A DNA stretch of 47,435 bases, taken from positions 1 to 47,435 of the forward strand of contig CAMYIF010000005.1 in NCBI GenBank assembly GCA_947258415.1, written 5' to 3'. Positions 1 to 9,812 of the stretch are shown one piece after another. The notes below the pieces were generated by a model. That model made no database searches. It had not been told where the DNA came from and saw nothing but the letters and a program-made list of their open reading frames with translations. Each line of letters begins with the position of its first letter. Position 1 is the first letter of the stretch. Made by a program: the position numbers and the translations under genes. Source of the stretch: an uncultured Pseudomonadales bacterium (GTDB taxonomy: Bacteria; Pseudomonadota; Gammaproteobacteria; Pseudomonadales; IMCC2047).

Positions 1-264
1 CCGAGCCAGCACGAATTTTACCAGCTTTACGGGCTTACCAATGACAAGCTGAAATACGCCAAGCCCGATGCCATCGTCATGCATCCTGGCCCCATTAACC
101 GGGGCGTGGAAATATCTTCCAAGGTTGCCGACGGCGAACAGTCCGTGATTCTGGACCAGGTCAGCAATGGCATCGCGGTGCGTATGGCGGTCATGTCGAT
201 GGCCATGAGCGGCCAGATGACCCAGCAGAATGAATCTGCAGAACGCCCGGGTGACATGCCATGA
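1..264 (+). CDS. pyrB: Aspartate carbamoyltransferase catalytic subunit, C-terminal part
   Basis: The reading frame is open from the window edge and encodes the last 87 residues. They carry the PyrB C-terminal signature (YGLT, then a Met-His-Pro-Gly-Pro-x-Asn-Arg-Gly segment near position 80-110) that contributes to the carbamoyl-phosphate/aspartate site. PyrB makes N-carbamoyl-aspartate in de novo pyrimidine synthesis. The stop overlaps the start of the next gene by 4 bp (ATGA), so the two are translationally coupled. That is the arrangement known for Pseudomonas pyrB-pyrC', where both proteins form one complex. The 5' part lies outside the window. Confidence 0.93.
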   Translation, partial: PSQHEFYQLYGLTNDKLKYAKPDAIVMHPGPINRGVEISSKVADGEQSVILDQVSNGIAVRMAVMSMAMSGQMTQQNESAERPGDMP

Positions 265-1535
265 GCCTCCTGATTTCCGGCGGACGAATTATTGATCCTG
301 CAAACCGTATCGACACGATTGCCGACATTTATATCTCGGAAGGCAAGGTCGCCGCTCTGGGTGAACAGGCCGGCATGTTTCAACCACAAGATTCGATCGA
401 CGCCAGCGGTATGATAGTCTGCCCTGGCCTGGTCGATCTTTACGTTCGTATTCCCGAACCCGGTTACGAGCACAAAGGCACAGTGGAGTCTGAAACCAAA
501 GCAGCGGCTGCCGGTGGCGTTACTTCCCTGTGCTGCCCACCGACCACTTTACCGGTAATTGACAGTCCCTCCGTGGCGACCTCCATCCAGAAACTGGCAT
601 CGCAAAGCGGTTATTGTCGAATATGGCCGATAGGTGCAATTACTACAGGCTTGCGCGGCAAGCAACTCAGCGAAATGGCTACCCTGAAAAAAGCCGGCTG
701 TGTCGGGGTCACCAATACCCGTGCCCCGTTTGCCAACAACCGGGTCCTGCTTCGATGCCTGGAGTATGCCGCTTCCCAGGAAATGACCGTTTGTCTCAAT
801 CCCGTGGATAGTTACCTGGAGCAGGGGGGGTGTGTACATAATGGCCAGTTCAGCACGCGCCTGGGCCTGGCGGGCATTCCCGAAACGGCCGAAACGGTGG
901 CCCTTGCGCGTGACCTTTTGCTGGTCGAGCAAACGGGTGTACGCGCACATTTTGGACAAGTATCAACATCACGCTCGGTAGACATGATTGCCGACGCGCA
1001 GGCAAAAGGCCTTCAGGTACCGGCCGATGCAAGCATTCATCACCTGCTGTCAACCGATGAGAGCATACAGGGCTTTAATTGCCTGTATCACATTCAACCG
1101 CCGCTACGTGACAAGGCCGACAGGCAAAGGTTACGCGAAGGTGTCTCTGAAGGCATAATCAGCGCAATCTGTTCCCAACATCAGCCGCACGAGACGGCCG
1201 CCAAGATGGCACCGTTTGCCGAAACCGAAGCGGGAATCTCGGGAGTTGAAACATTGCTCTCGCAGGCACTTGAACTTGTGGATAACGGCACGCTGGACCT
1301 GCCAACCCTGGTCGCCCGGCTTACCTGCAACCCGGCTGAATCGGCCAGGATAAACGCAGGCAATATCGGTGTCGGGGAAACAGCCGATATCTGTATTTTT
1401 GACCCGGAAGAATGCTGGCAATTTTCAGAAAAAAGCATGTACTCGACCGGCAGGAATTCACCCCTGCTGAACACGCAACTCAAAGGACGCGTGCGCTATA
1501 CCCTGATCGAGGGCAGGAAAGTATACCAGGCCTGA
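261..1535 (+). CDS. pyrC': Dihydroorotase-like non-catalytic PyrC' subunit
   Basis: 424 residues with the amidohydrolase fold of class I dihydroorotases, overlapping pyrB by 4 bp. The zinc-site residues are visibly lost. The usual D-x-H-x-H-x-R-E-P-G reads [10 protein letters not shown], with Tyr61 and Arg63 in place of the two His. The HAED-type His is Asn180. The second His of the HxxH-V-S-T motif is Gln233. The catalytic Asp of DHAPH is Gln306 (QHQPH). It therefore should not hydrolyse dihydroorotate. In Pseudomonas the equivalent inactive PyrC' is a structural partner required for ATCase assembly, and the coupled position after pyrB fits that role. A true pyrC must exist elsewhere. The family assignment is firm; lack of activity is inferred from the residues. 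Confidence 0.9.
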   Translation: MSLLISGGRIIDPANRIDTIADIYISEGKVAALGEQAGMFQPQDSIDASGMIVCPGLVDLYVRIPEPGYEHKGTVESETKAAAAGGVTSLCCPPTTLPVIDSPSVATSIQKLASQSGYCRIWPIGAITTGLRGKQLSEMATLKKAGCVGVTNTRAPFANNRVLLRCLEYAASQEMTVCLNPVDSYLEQGGCVHNGQFSTRLGLAGIPETAETVALARDLLLVEQTGVRAHFGQVSTSRSVDMIADAQAKGLQVPADASIHHLLSTDESIQGFNCLYHIQPPLRDKADRQRLREGVSEGIISAICSQHQPHETAAKMAPFAETEAGISGVETLLSQALELVDNGTLDLPTLVARLTCNPAESARINAGNIGVGETADICIFDPEECWQFSEKSMYSTGRNSPLLNTQLKGRVRYTLIEGRKVYQA

Positions 1536-1578
1536 TCTGGCCGCGGATGTCTGCTAAATAAAACTTTTCCCTGTCTGC

Positions 1579-2694
1579 CTAATTTTGCAGCGTTAAATTA
1601 TCGGCCACACCCATTGAATTCTCGATGTGTTCACCGGAATCCAGTTTTATCATCAGGCGCAGGTCGTTCATTGAGTCAGCATGTGCCAGCGCCGCTTCGT
1701 AGGAAATAGCACCCGCCTTGAAGGCCCTGAACAGGGCCTGATCGAATGTTTGCATGCCAATCTCTGTAGATCTCGACATGATTTCCTTAAGCAGGTGCAC
1801 TTCGGCTTTACGGATATGATCGGCAATCACCGGTGTATTGATCAACACTTCGGTAATAACCTGGCGCCCCTTTCCATCGGGGCGAGGTATCAACTGCTGG
1901 GCAACAATGGCTTTCAGGTTAAGTGATAAATCCATCCACGCCTGGGAATGCCGGTCGGCCGGGAAAAAGTTGAGGATACGCCCGAAGGCCTGGTTGGCAT
2001 TGTTGGCGTGCAGCGTTGCCAGACACAGGTGACCCGTATCGGCGAAAATAATCGACTGCTCCATCGTTTCCCGGGTTCGTATTTCACCGACCAGTATTAC
2101 ATCCGGCGCCTGCCGCAGAGTATTGCGCAGCGCAAGTTCAAAGCTTTCGGTATCGATACCCACTTCCCGCTGGGTAACAATACAGCCCTGGTGCTGATGC
2201 ACGTATTCGATAGGGTCCTCGATACTGACGATATGGCCATTACTGTTTTTATTACGGTAACCAATCATGGATGCCAGTGATGTCGATTTACCGGTACCCG
2301 TCGCGCCAACAAAAATAATCAGGCCGCGTTTGGTCATCGCCAGTTCATCGATAATCGGCGGTAAACCCAGGCTATCGGATGTCGGGATCTGGGTTTCAAT
2401 ACGCCGCAACACCATACCAACCAGGTTACGCTGGTAAAAAGCACTGACACGAAAACGACCGACACCCCGGGCGCTGATCGCAAAATTACACTCGTGCGAG
2501 AGCATGAACTCCTTTCGCTGCGATTCGTTCATCGCCCCCAGGACAGTTTCACGCGCCTTTTCGGGGCTCAATGCCTCCTGTGAAACAGCACGAATCACTC
2601 CATCGATCTTTATGCTCGGTGGCAAACCAGCCGTAATAAAAAGGTCGGAGGCCTTCTTGTCTACCATCAGTTTTAGCAGTTTTTCTAAATTCAA
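1579..2694 (-). CDS. pilU: Twitching motility ATPase PilU
   Basis: 371 residues, a PilT/GspE-type hexameric secretion ATPase. Walker A is GATGTGKST at 130-138. The Asp box is IVSIEDPIE at 155-163, Walker B VILVGEIR at 199-206 with the catalytic Glu, and the His box is around 221-230. PilU is a PilT paralogue that works with PilT at the inner-membrane base of type IV pili to drive retraction under load. It lies 42 bp downstream of pilT on the same strand, the usual pilT-pilU operon. It lacks the PilT-specific AIRNLIRE motif and has a longer C-terminal tail, which separates it from PilT. The start is the ATG after a short leader; no competing start is evident. Confidence 0.93.
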   Translation of the reverse strand: MNLEKLLKLMVDKKASDLFITAGLPPSIKIDGVIRAVSQEALSPEKARETVLGAMNESQRKEFMLSHECNFAISARGVGRFRVSAFYQRNLVGMVLRRIETQIPTSDSLGLPPIIDELAMTKRGLIIFVGATGTGKSTSLASMIGYRNKNSNGHIVSIEDPIEYVHQHQGCIVTQREVGIDTESFELALRNTLRQAPDVILVGEIRTRETMEQSIIFADTGHLCLATLHANNANQAFGRILNFFPADRHSQAWMDLSLNLKAIVAQQLIPRPDGKGRQVITEVLINTPVIADHIRKAEVHLLKEIMSRSTEIGMQTFDQALFRAFKAGAISYEAALAHADSMNDLRLMIKLDSGEHIENSMGVADNLTLQN

Positions 2695-2736
2695 CAGTAC
2701 TCTCCCGTGAAACCGTGATCAGTTTTCTGAACAGCC

Positions 2737-3774
2737 TTACATAAGGCTTTCCTTATTGTTGGCGACTTCTCTTGCTGAATCCTTGGAAATCAGCCCTTTG
2801 CGCAGTAGTTCTTTCAGTGTCTGGTCCAGGGTAATCATGCCGTGTGCAGCCCCTGTCTGGATAGCAGAATACATCTGCGCGACCTTGTCTTCACGTATCA
2901 GGTTACGTATAGCAGAAGTGGTAATCATGATCTCATGCGCAGCGACACGGCCACCACCAATTTTTTTCAAAAGGGTCTGCGATATAACGCCCTGCAATGA
3001 TTCGGATAACATGGAGCGTACCATTGATTTTTCTTCGCCCGGGAAGACATCAATCACACGGTCAATTGTCTTTGCCGCAGAAGTAGTGTGCAATGTGCCA
3101 AAAACCAGGTGCCCGGTTTCTGCGGCGGTCAATGCCAGTCGAATCGTTTCAAGGTCTCGCAATTCGCCTACCAGAATCACATCGGGGTCTTCACGCAAGG
3201 CCGAGCGTAATGCCTCGTTAAAACCAAAAGTATCGCGATGCACCTCGCGCTGGTTAATCAGGCACTTTTTGCTTTCGTGGACAAATTCAATCGGGTCCTC
3301 AATGGTCAAAACATGATCATATCGCAAGTTATTAACATGGTCGATCATTGCCGCCAGGGTTGTACTTTTACCCGAACCTGTCGGCCCGGTCACCAGCACC
3401 AGCCCACGCGGTAACATGGATAAATCTGCAAAAATATTTCCCAGGCCGAGGTCTTCGAAGGTGAGTACCTTTGAGGGAATGGTACGAAACACCGCGCCGG
3501 CACCACGATTATGGTTGAAAGCGTTGACACGGAAACGGGCAACACCGGGAACTTCAAAGGAAAAATCCGTTTCCAGATACTCTTCATAATCCTTTCGCTG
3601 CTTATCGTTCATGATGTCATATATCAGCGCGTGCACTTCTTTGTGCTCCATGGAAGGAACATTAACGCGCCGCACGTCACCATCAACCCTGATCATCGGC
3701 GGAACGCCGGCTGATAAATGCAAATCAGATGCATTCTGTTTTACAGTAAAAGAAAGTAATTCCGTAATATCCAT
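2737..3774 (-). CDS. pilT: Type IV pilus retraction ATPase PilT
   Basis: 345 residues, the normal PilT length. Walker A GPTGSGKST lies at 130-138, the Asp box (LTIEDPIEF) near 156, Walker B (VILVGELRD) near 200, and the His box (GHLVFGTLHT) near 221. The C-terminal AIRNLIRED motif, diagnostic for PilT and needed for retraction, is present. PilT depolymerises the pilus in twitching motility, surface sensing and DNA uptake. It is first in a pilT-pilU operon and diverges from yggS across a 111-bp gap. This is the Pseudomonas arrangement. Confidence 0.95.
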   Translation of the reverse strand: MDITELLSFTVKQNASDLHLSAGVPPMIRVDGDVRRVNVPSMEHKEVHALIYDIMNDKQRKDYEEYLETDFSFEVPGVARFRVNAFNHNRGAGAVFRTIPSKVLTFEDLGLGNIFADLSMLPRGLVLVTGPTGSGKSTTLAAMIDHVNNLRYDHVLTIEDPIEFVHESKKCLINQREVHRDTFGFNEALRSALREDPDVILVGELRDLETIRLALTAAETGHLVFGTLHTTSAAKTIDRVIDVFPGEEKSMVRSMLSESLQGVISQTLLKKIGGGRVAAHEIMITTSAIRNLIREDKVAQMYSAIQTGAAHGMITLDQTLKELLRKGLISKDSAREVANNKESLM

Positions 3775-3825
3775 AGTACCTCAGCACCATTCATTTATTT
3801 TTTAATTAGTGTTAGCCTTGCTTGC

Positions 3826-3834
3826 ATTATAGCA
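3826..3834 (-). promoter_or_regulatory. Probable extended -10 promoter for pilT-pilU
   Basis: Reading the minus strand, TGC is followed directly by a perfect TATAAT hexamer, i.e. an extended -10 element (TGnTATAAT). It lies 52 bp upstream of the pilT start codon. No good -35 hexamer is seen at 16-18 bp, which is typical of extended -10 promoters. Function is inferred from the match alone. Confidence 0.5.
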
Positions 3835-3885
3835 ATAGCCAATAAAAGGCTTCCCAGTCATTATCCGGATAAATACCCTCAAGCC

Positions 3886-4569
3886 ATGAGCACCATTGCC
3901 GAGAATATTGCTCAGATTAACACACGTATTGAAGACGCGAAAAAAAACGCGGGCCGTACATCGGGTATAGTACAGCTTGTCGCAGTTAGCAAGACGCGCA
4001 AAGCAAATGAGGTAAGAAAAGCCTATCAGGCCGGCATTCATCATTTTGGCGAAAACTACCTCCAGGAAGCGCTTGAAAAACAAGGCCAATTAGGCGATTT
4101 AGCCATTACATGGCACTTCATTGGCCCGATCCAGTCGAACAAAACGGCAGCCATTGCCAATAACTTTGACTGGGTACATAGCGTCGACCGATTGAAAGTC
4201 GCGCAACGCCTGAACGATCAACGACCCGATCACTTGCCGCCTTTGAACATTTGCCTGCAGGTAAATGTCAGCCAGGAAGAAACAAAATCCGGTGTTGATT
4301 TAACCGACCTGGAGGCACTGGCAGCCGCTACCGCGACTATGTCCCGGCTAAAACTACGTGGCCTGATGGCTATTCCCTCACCCCGGCAAAATAAAGCACA
4401 ACTTCGTAATGACTTCAAGACCATGCGTAACACCCTGGCTTCTTTAAACACGCAGGGTTTTACGCTTGACACCCTATCGATGGGCATGTCAAATGATTTA
4501 GAATGCGCAATCATGGAAGGCGCGACAATGGTCCGTATTGGCACAGCAATTTTTGGCGAACGACATTAA
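3886..4569 (+). CDS. yggS: PLP homeostasis protein YggS/PROSC family
   Basis: 227 residues, the usual size. The PLP-binding lysine is in the N-terminal VAVSKTRKA motif (Lys36). Family motifs HFGENYLQEA, WHFIGPIQSNK and the C-terminal LSMGMSNDLECAI...VRIGTAIFG are all present. YggS is a single-domain alanine-racemase-fold protein without known catalytic activity that buffers pyridoxal 5'-phosphate and affects amino-acid pools. It runs with proC and yggT, the common proteobacterial cluster, and diverges from pilT. Confidence 0.95.
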   Translation: MSTIAENIAQINTRIEDAKKNAGRTSGIVQLVAVSKTRKANEVRKAYQAGIHHFGENYLQEALEKQGQLGDLAITWHFIGPIQSNKTAAIANNFDWVHSVDRLKVAQRLNDQRPDHLPPLNICLQVNVSQEETKSGVDLTDLEALAAATATMSRLKLRGLMAIPSPRQNKAQLRNDFKTMRNTLASLNTQGFTLDTLSMGMSNDLECAIMEGATMVRIGTAIFGERH

Positions 4570-4582
4570 AAATGAACAATCT

Positions 4583-5410
4583 ATGAATTCATTAGCGACA
4601 GCGACAGCCAGGCTAACTTTTATCGGCGCGGGTAATATGGCCAGCAGTATTATCGGGGGGCTGGTTGACAAGGGTTACCCCGCGCAGCTGATTCACGCCA
4701 CCGACCTTGATACCGAAAAGCTCGAGGCATTACGAGGACGTTTTGGTATCCAGACCAGTACCGACAACCTGGCCGCGATCGAGCGGGCTGATGCCGTTAT
4801 TCTGGCGGTCAAACCGCAAATCATGGCCCAGGTAGTAACGCCTTTATCTGCAGGCCTGCGGCAACCGCGACCCTTATTTATCTCGATCGCCGCCGGCATC
4901 ACGGTGAGCAATCTGCAAGACTGGCTTGGACAGGACGTCCCCGTGGTCAGGGCCATGCCGAATACACCGGCGCTTGTTCAGGCGGGTGCTACCGGTTTGT
5001 TTGCCAATCATCTGGCGACTTCTGAACAAAAGGAAATCGCATTCCTCATCTTTGACGCGATTGGTACTGCCCTGTGGTTTGACGACGAAGAAGACATCGA
5101 CCGGGTTGTCGCTGTATCGGGCAGCGGGCCTGCCTATTATTTCCTGGTCATGGAAGCTATGGAAAAGGCGGCGGTCAAGCTCGGGTTATCGGCCGACGTT
5201 GCCCGCCAGTTGACCCTGCAAACGGCCTACGGCTCGGCTAAACTTGCGCTTTCGAGTGATATAGATACCGCCGAATTACGACGTCGTGTGACATCACCCG
5301 GCGGGACCACCGAGCAGGCGATCCTGCGTCTGGAAAATGGCGGACTGATTCCATTATTCGAAGAAGCCATGCGGGCGGCCATGGATCGCAGTAAAGAACT
5401 GGCTCGTTAA
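4583..5410 (+). CDS. proC: Pyrroline-5-carboxylate reductase
   Basis: 275 residues from the ATG at 4583 (MNSLATATARLTFIGAG). An in-frame ATG at 4538 would lie inside yggS and add 15 residues unlike the family, so I reject it. The N-terminal Rossmann motif FIGAGNMASSIIGGL binds NAD(P)H. The C-terminal dimerisation domain has the ProC signature (AVSGSGPAYYFLVMEA, then VTSPGGTTEQAI). It reduces pyrroline-5-carboxylate to proline, the last biosynthetic step. It starts 13 bp after the yggS stop and is probably co-transcribed with it. Confidence 0.95.
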   Translation: MNSLATATARLTFIGAGNMASSIIGGLVDKGYPAQLIHATDLDTEKLEALRGRFGIQTSTDNLAAIERADAVILAVKPQIMAQVVTPLSAGLRQPRPLFISIAAGITVSNLQDWLGQDVPVVRAMPNTPALVQAGATGLFANHLATSEQKEIAFLIFDAIGTALWFDDEEDIDRVVAVSGSGPAYYFLVMEAMEKAAVKLGLSADVARQLTLQTAYGSAKLALSSDIDTAELRRRVTSPGGTTEQAILRLENGGLIPLFEEAMRAAMDRSKELAR

Positions 5411-5437
5411 TAATCTAACTAATCAACAAGGCATAAT

Positions 5438-6031
5438 ATGGCTCAATCCCTTGCAACTGTTGGCATCTACCTGGTTGAAACATTATTTACCCTTTATATC
5501 CTGACCATACTGCTACGCTTTCTCCTGCAAACCGTACGTGCTGACTTTTACAATCCCATTTCGCAGGCTATTGTAAAAATCACCGACCCCGCGCTGAAAC
5601 CGCTAAGGCGAATTATCCCGGGATTTGGCGGCATTGATCTGGCCTCGTTGTTTCTCGCACTGATCGTACAAACGGCGGCGATCTGCCTGATCGCCCTGTT
5701 GCTGGGTGGCCAGATACCGAACCTGTTGCTGGTCATCGGCTGGTCACTGGTAGGCATAATGTCCATGGTGCTCAACATTTATTTCTTTGCCATTATCGTT
5801 GTGATAATCCTCAGCTGGGTAGCGCCCAACAGCCACAATCCGGCCGCCGTACTCATTTACCAGATTACCGAACCCGTGATGCGCCGGGCGCGCAGTATTA
5901 TTCCACCCATTGGCGGGCTGGATATCTCGCCTATCTTTATTTTTATTGGTATCAACATCCTGAAGATACTGGTGATTGGCAACCTGGCCGCCGCGCTAGC
6001 CCTGCCGCGCGGCCTGATTCCCTGGGTTTAA
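5438..6031 (+). CDS. yggT: YggT family integral membrane protein
   Basis: 197 residues made of two similar halves. Each has hydrophobic helices followed by a conserved P-x-x-R-x-I-P segment: [19 protein letters not shown] in the first half and [19 protein letters not shown] in the second. This is the duplicated YGGT domain arrangement. Four or more membrane segments are evident. The biochemical role is not established; the family has been linked to osmotic tolerance and resembles CcdA-like/SepF-associated YlmG proteins. It follows proC by 27 bp, as in many Gammaproteobacteria. Confidence 0.9.
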   Translation: MAQSLATVGIYLVETLFTLYILTILLRFLLQTVRADFYNPISQAIVKITDPALKPLRRIIPGFGGIDLASLFLALIVQTAAICLIALLLGGQIPNLLLVIGWSLVGIMSMVLNIYFFAIIVVIILSWVAPNSHNPAAVLIYQITEPVMRRARSIIPPIGGLDISPIFIFIGINILKILVIGNLAAALALPRGLIPWV

Positions 6032-6164
6032 TTGCCCGGCTCACACCGTTAATGTGGGCAGGTTGACAAAACTGGCCGCAAATCACCGTTTGTCTTGCGT
6101 TCCGTATAGGCGCAAATTAGACTTCAAAATTATCCCGATCGACCCCGGCTATCGACATAACAAT

Positions 6165-7319
6165 ATGCCTGAAACCATACCCGAAGATTCAGTCGGCCTA
6201 GTGTCCCCGCAGACCATGCAGTTCGATGAACCGCTGGAGTTTGCCTGTGGCCGTAGCATCAAATCCTACCAGCTGGTTTACGAAACCTACGGGCAGCTTA
6301 ACGCCAACAAATCCAATGCCGTTCTTATCTGTCATGCACTCAGTGGTCACCATCATGCGGCTGGTTACCACAGCATGGACGATAAAACCCCGGGCTGGTG
6401 GGAAACATGCATCGGGCCAGGCAAACCCATCGATACCGACAAGTTTTTTGTTGTTTGCCCGAACAATATCGGTGGTTGCCACGGCAGCACGGGGCCCAAT
6501 ACAATCAATCCTGAAACCGGGAAATACTGGGGGCCAGACTTCCCCCCGTTGCGCGCCCGCGACTGGATGGAAGCCCAATTTCGCCTGGGAGTCCGATTGG
6601 GCATCGACCAGTGGGCCGCGGTGATAGGCGGCAGCCTTGGCGGCATGCAGGCGATGCGCTGGTCGCTGGAGTTCCCGGATAAAATACGCTACAGCGTGGC
6701 GATTGCATCGACCATGAGCCTGACGGCGCAAAATATCGCCTTTAACGAAATTGCGCGGCACGCCATCCAGACCGATCCTGACTTTCATGATGGCTACTAC
6801 CTGGAAAAAGGCACCATCCCAAAGCGTGGACTGGTGCAAGCGCGCATGCTGGCGCACGTTACGTATTTGTCAGATACATTAATGGGCGATCGATTTGGTC
6901 GCGTCTTGCGCGCGGGTGATTTCCAGCGCGGCCAGTACAACCCGATTCAGTTTGAAGTCGAAAGCTATTTGCGCTACCAGGGTGAGAAATTTTCAACCAC
7001 CTTTGACGCCAACACCTATATCCTGATTACCCGGATCCTTGATTATTTTGATCTGGCCCGGGAATACGATCACGACGCGGTCAGCGCCTTCAGTCACGCC
7101 AGGTGCAAATTCCTTGTTATTTCGTTTACCACGGACTGGCGTTTCGCACCCGAACGATCACGTGAAATAGCCGATGCTCTGATCGCCGCCGGCAAAGACG
7201 TTACTTATGCAGAGATAGACGCTCCCCAGGGGCACGATGCTTTCCTGCTGCCAATTGACCCCTATATTCGATTATTCAGGGAATACATGCAGCGAATTGC
7301 CGACGAGGTCAACGCATGA
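6165..7319 (+). CDS. metX: Homoserine O-acyltransferase MetX
   Basis: 384 residues from the ATG at 6165 ([11 protein letters not shown]). A longer frame from 6054 adds an unconserved leader. Alpha/beta-hydrolase fold: nucleophile Ser157 in [10 protein letters not shown], catalytic Asp in ISFTTDWRF and His in PQGHDAFLL near the C terminus. It activates homoserine for methionine synthesis by acylation. The donor cannot be told reliably by eye: many MetX proteins beside metW in Gammaproteobacteria are homoserine O-succinyltransferases despite the acetyltransferase name. The stop overlaps the metW start by 4 bp. Confidence 0.92.
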   Translation: MPETIPEDSVGLVSPQTMQFDEPLEFACGRSIKSYQLVYETYGQLNANKSNAVLICHALSGHHHAAGYHSMDDKTPGWWETCIGPGKPIDTDKFFVVCPNNIGGCHGSTGPNTINPETGKYWGPDFPPLRARDWMEAQFRLGVRLGIDQWAAVIGGSLGGMQAMRWSLEFPDKIRYSVAIASTMSLTAQNIAFNEIARHAIQTDPDFHDGYYLEKGTIPKRGLVQARMLAHVTYLSDTLMGDRFGRVLRAGDFQRGQYNPIQFEVESYLRYQGEKFSTTFDANTYILITRILDYFDLAREYDHDAVSAFSHARCKFLVISFTTDWRFAPERSREIADALIAAGKDVTYAEIDAPQGHDAFLLPIDPYIRLFREYMQRIADEVNA

Positions 7320-7924
7320 GCAGGCATATTCGCGATGACCTTTACATGCTCCAGGACTGGATTACCCCCAAAACCCGAGTGCTGGACCTGGGTTGCGGTA
7401 ACGGTGATTTTCTTCGTTTCCTGATGGATCACAAGCAGATCCTGGGCTACGGGCTGGAAATTGACCGCGAGCACATCATCGAGTGCGTCACGAAGGGTGT
7501 GAACGTCATCGAACAAGACCTGAACCGGGGCCTGACCAACTTCATGGACAAGAGCTTTGACACTGTAGTTATGACCCAGGCCCTGCAGATAATGCATCGG
7601 CCCGACCTGGTGCTCGATGATATGCTCAGGATCGGGAGCGAGTGCATCGTTACCTTTCCCAATTTTGGCAACCTTTTTTCCCGCGCCTACCTGTCTTTTT
7701 ATGGCCGCATGCCGGTCACTAAACAGCTTGCCTACCAATGGTACGAAACACCCAATATCCACTTCTGTACTATCCGTGATTTTGAAATACTGTGCCAGGA
7801 AAAGGATATCGATATCTTGCACCGGAATGTCATCGCCGAGCGATTTCCCAACCGCATATTCAAGGAATTGAGCCCTAACCTTTTTGGCGAAACCGCCATT
7901 TACCACCTGAGCAAGAACAAATAG
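7316..7924 (+). CDS. metW: Methionine biosynthesis protein MetW
   Basis: 202 residues, a class I methyltransferase fold with the SAM-binding motif [16 protein letters not shown] at about 23-37. The family hallmarks ([46 protein letters not shown]) are present. MetW accompanies MetX and is needed for full homoserine acylation in several proteobacteria; a methyl-transfer substrate is not established. It overlaps metX by 4 bp (ATGA), implying translational coupling and a joint function. Confidence 0.93.
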   Translation: MSRHIRDDLYMLQDWITPKTRVLDLGCGNGDFLRFLMDHKQILGYGLEIDREHIIECVTKGVNVIEQDLNRGLTNFMDKSFDTVVMTQALQIMHRPDLVLDDMLRIGSECIVTFPNFGNLFSRAYLSFYGRMPVTKQLAYQWYETPNIHFCTIRDFEILCQEKDIDILHRNVIAERFPNRIFKELSPNLFGETAIYHLSKNK

Positions 7925-7959
7925 GTATTCCGGTTGTCACTTATGCTTGGATATAAATA

Positions 7960-8568
7960 ATGAACAGGATTGTTTTGGCCAGCTCCAATCAGGGCAAACT
8001 GCGAGAGATACAGGCGGTTCTATCACCCCTTGCTATTGAGCTGATTCCGCAAAACCAATTCTCCGTAGAGGATGCCGAGGAAACCGGACTGACCTACGTG
8101 GAAAACGCCATTATCAAGGCTCGTAATGCGGCCAGCATTACCCGCCTGCCGGCATTGGCCGATGATTCCGGCCTGAGTGTCGACGCCCTGGAAGGTGCCC
8201 CCGGAATTTATTCAGCTCGCTATTCGGGCAATGACGCAACCGATGCCAAAAACAACCGGAAACTGCTCGATGAATTACAGGCCTGCGGCAGCAATAACCG
8301 CATCGCCCGGTTTCATTGCGTACTCGTGTTGATGCGGCACGCGAATGACCCAACACCCCTGATAGCCCAGGGTGCCTGGACCGGAGAAATTCTCGAGGCC
8401 GGCCGCGGTGACAACGGTTTTGGTTACGACCCGTTGTTTTTTTGCAAGGAATTGAATGCCACATCTGCCGAGCTGTCACCCGAGGTTAAAAACCGCGTGA
8501 GCCATCGCGCCCGTGCGCTGCAGAAACTGGTTGAGCTGTTGCATAATGCCAATGAAAACCCGATTTAA
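7960..8568 (+). CDS. rdgB: XTP/dITP diphosphatase (non-canonical purine NTP pyrophosphatase)
   Basis: 202 residues of the HAM1/RdgB family. The N-terminal substrate motif SSNQGKLREIQAVL and the acidic catalytic segment ALADDSGLSVDALEGAPGIYSARYSG are intact, as are GFGYDPLFF and the C-terminal VSHRARAL. It hydrolyses XTP, dITP and related deaminated nucleotides to monophosphates, keeping them out of DNA. Its end overlaps the start of hemW by 17 bp. Confidence 0.95.
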   Translation: MNRIVLASSNQGKLREIQAVLSPLAIELIPQNQFSVEDAEETGLTYVENAIIKARNAASITRLPALADDSGLSVDALEGAPGIYSARYSGNDATDAKNNRKLLDELQACGSNNRIARFHCVLVLMRHANDPTPLIAQGAWTGEILEAGRGDNGFGYDPLFFCKELNATSAELSPEVKNRVSHRARALQKLVELLHNANENPI

Positions 8569-9697
8569 ACCACCACCGTTAAGCCTGTACATCCATATTC
8601 CCTGGTGCATCCGCAAGTGCCCCTATTGCGATTTCAATTCCCATGCTGCCGGGGACAGGTTACCAGAAGCCGAATATGTCAGCGCCCTGCTCGAGGACTT
8701 CAGGCAGGATATGCACTGGATCCAGGGGCAGCGCCTGCATTCGGTTTTTTTTGGCGGTGGTACTCCCAGCCTGTTCACGGCTGATTCTATCGATAAAATT
8801 TTATCCGGTATCAATGACCTGGTTGCATTTGAGCCTGGCATTGAAATCACCCTGGAAGCCAACCCGGGCACATTCGAGAAAAACAGGTTCTCGGGATTTC
8901 AACGGGCGGGCATTAACCGCCTTTCGATCGGAGTTCAAAGCTTCAACGATAAGCATCTTGAAACCCTGGGACGGGTACACTCGGGCACCGAGGCTAAACA
9001 GGCGATCAAGACTGCTATCGACTGCGGATTCGATAATTTTAACCTTGACCTGATGCACGGACTGCCCGGTCAAACGGCAAAGGATGCCCTGTCGGACCTA
9101 TCGACGGCCCTTGATTACAGGCCAACCCACCTGTCCTGGTACCAGCTGACTATTGAACCCAACACGGTATTTTACTCGCACCCACCCCGCTTGCCTGCAG
9201 AAAACACCCTTGAAGATATTGAACGGGGCGGTAAAGAGATGCTTGCTGACCGGGGCCTGCACCAGTACGAAGTCTCCGCCTACAGCCAGCCCGGAAAGGC
9301 TTCACGTCATAACCTGAATTACTGGCAATTTGGTGATTACCTGGGTATCGGTGCCGGCGCCCACGGCAAAATCACATTACTCGATGACAAGCAGATTATC
9401 CGTACCCGCAAAACACGGCTGCCCGGCCAATACCTTGACCCGGACAGGAGTTTTATTAGCCAGCAAATGACCATACCTGACAAAAATATAGCCGGGGAAT
9501 TTTTCATGAACGCCCTGCGCTTGAACGATGGCTTTAACCCTGACCTGTTTGAGATCCGGACCGGAAAACATCTCAACGATTACCGGGACAAGATCGCCCT
9601 GGCGCAAGAAAAAGGATTACTGGCCAGAGGCAAAACCATTCGGCCCACCGGTAAAGGGCGCCTGTTCCTGAACGACCTGGCGGGTCTCTTCATATAG
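8552..9697 (+). CDS. hemW: Heme chaperone HemW (HemN-like radical SAM protein)
   Basis: 381 residues from the ATG at 8552, which overlaps the rdgB end. An ATG six bases earlier and one at 8513 are in frame but give poorer N termini. The radical-SAM [4Fe-4S] cluster motif CxxxCxxC is Cys19, Cys23 and Cys26 in HIPWCIRKCPYCDFNSH. FFGGGTPS, EANPG and GVQSF follow in the family order. HemW is now regarded as a heme-binding chaperone delivering heme to respiratory proteins rather than a coproporphyrinogen dehydrogenase. Gene order rdgB-hemW matches Pseudomonas. Confidence 0.93.
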   Translation: MKTRFKPPPLSLYIHIPWCIRKCPYCDFNSHAAGDRLPEAEYVSALLEDFRQDMHWIQGQRLHSVFFGGGTPSLFTADSIDKILSGINDLVAFEPGIEITLEANPGTFEKNRFSGFQRAGINRLSIGVQSFNDKHLETLGRVHSGTEAKQAIKTAIDCGFDNFNLDLMHGLPGQTAKDALSDLSTALDYRPTHLSWYQLTIEPNTVFYSHPPRLPAENTLEDIERGGKEMLADRGLHQYEVSAYSQPGKASRHNLNYWQFGDYLGIGAGAHGKITLLDDKQIIRTRKTRLPGQYLDPDRSFISQQMTIPDKNIAGEFFMNALRLNDGFNPDLFEIRTGKHLNDYRDKIALAQEKGLLARGKTIRPTGKGRLFLNDLAGLFI

Positions 9698-9772
9698 ACT
9701 GCTCTAAAAAATTGTCTGGTTAAACCTGTTACCCGATTTCATTTGTCGACTTTGTAATTTTCCTCTGGCCTG

Positions 9773-9801
9773 TTGTTTCTGGTGACGCATAGGCATATAC
9801 T
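9773..9801 (+). promoter_or_regulatory. Sigma-70 promoter of the thiamin operon
   Basis: A TTGTTT hexamer (9773-9778), a 17-bp spacer and TATACT (9796-9801) form a good vegetative promoter. The predicted start near 9808 would place the TPP aptamer almost at the 5' end of the transcript. Match by eye only. Confidence 0.65.
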
Positions 9802-9812
9802 TTGTGCTTCTT

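Noticed and set aside
6198-6857. Minus-strand frame of 219 residues inside metX
   Set aside because: Antisense of a strongly conserved enzyme gene with no motifs or initiation site of its own.
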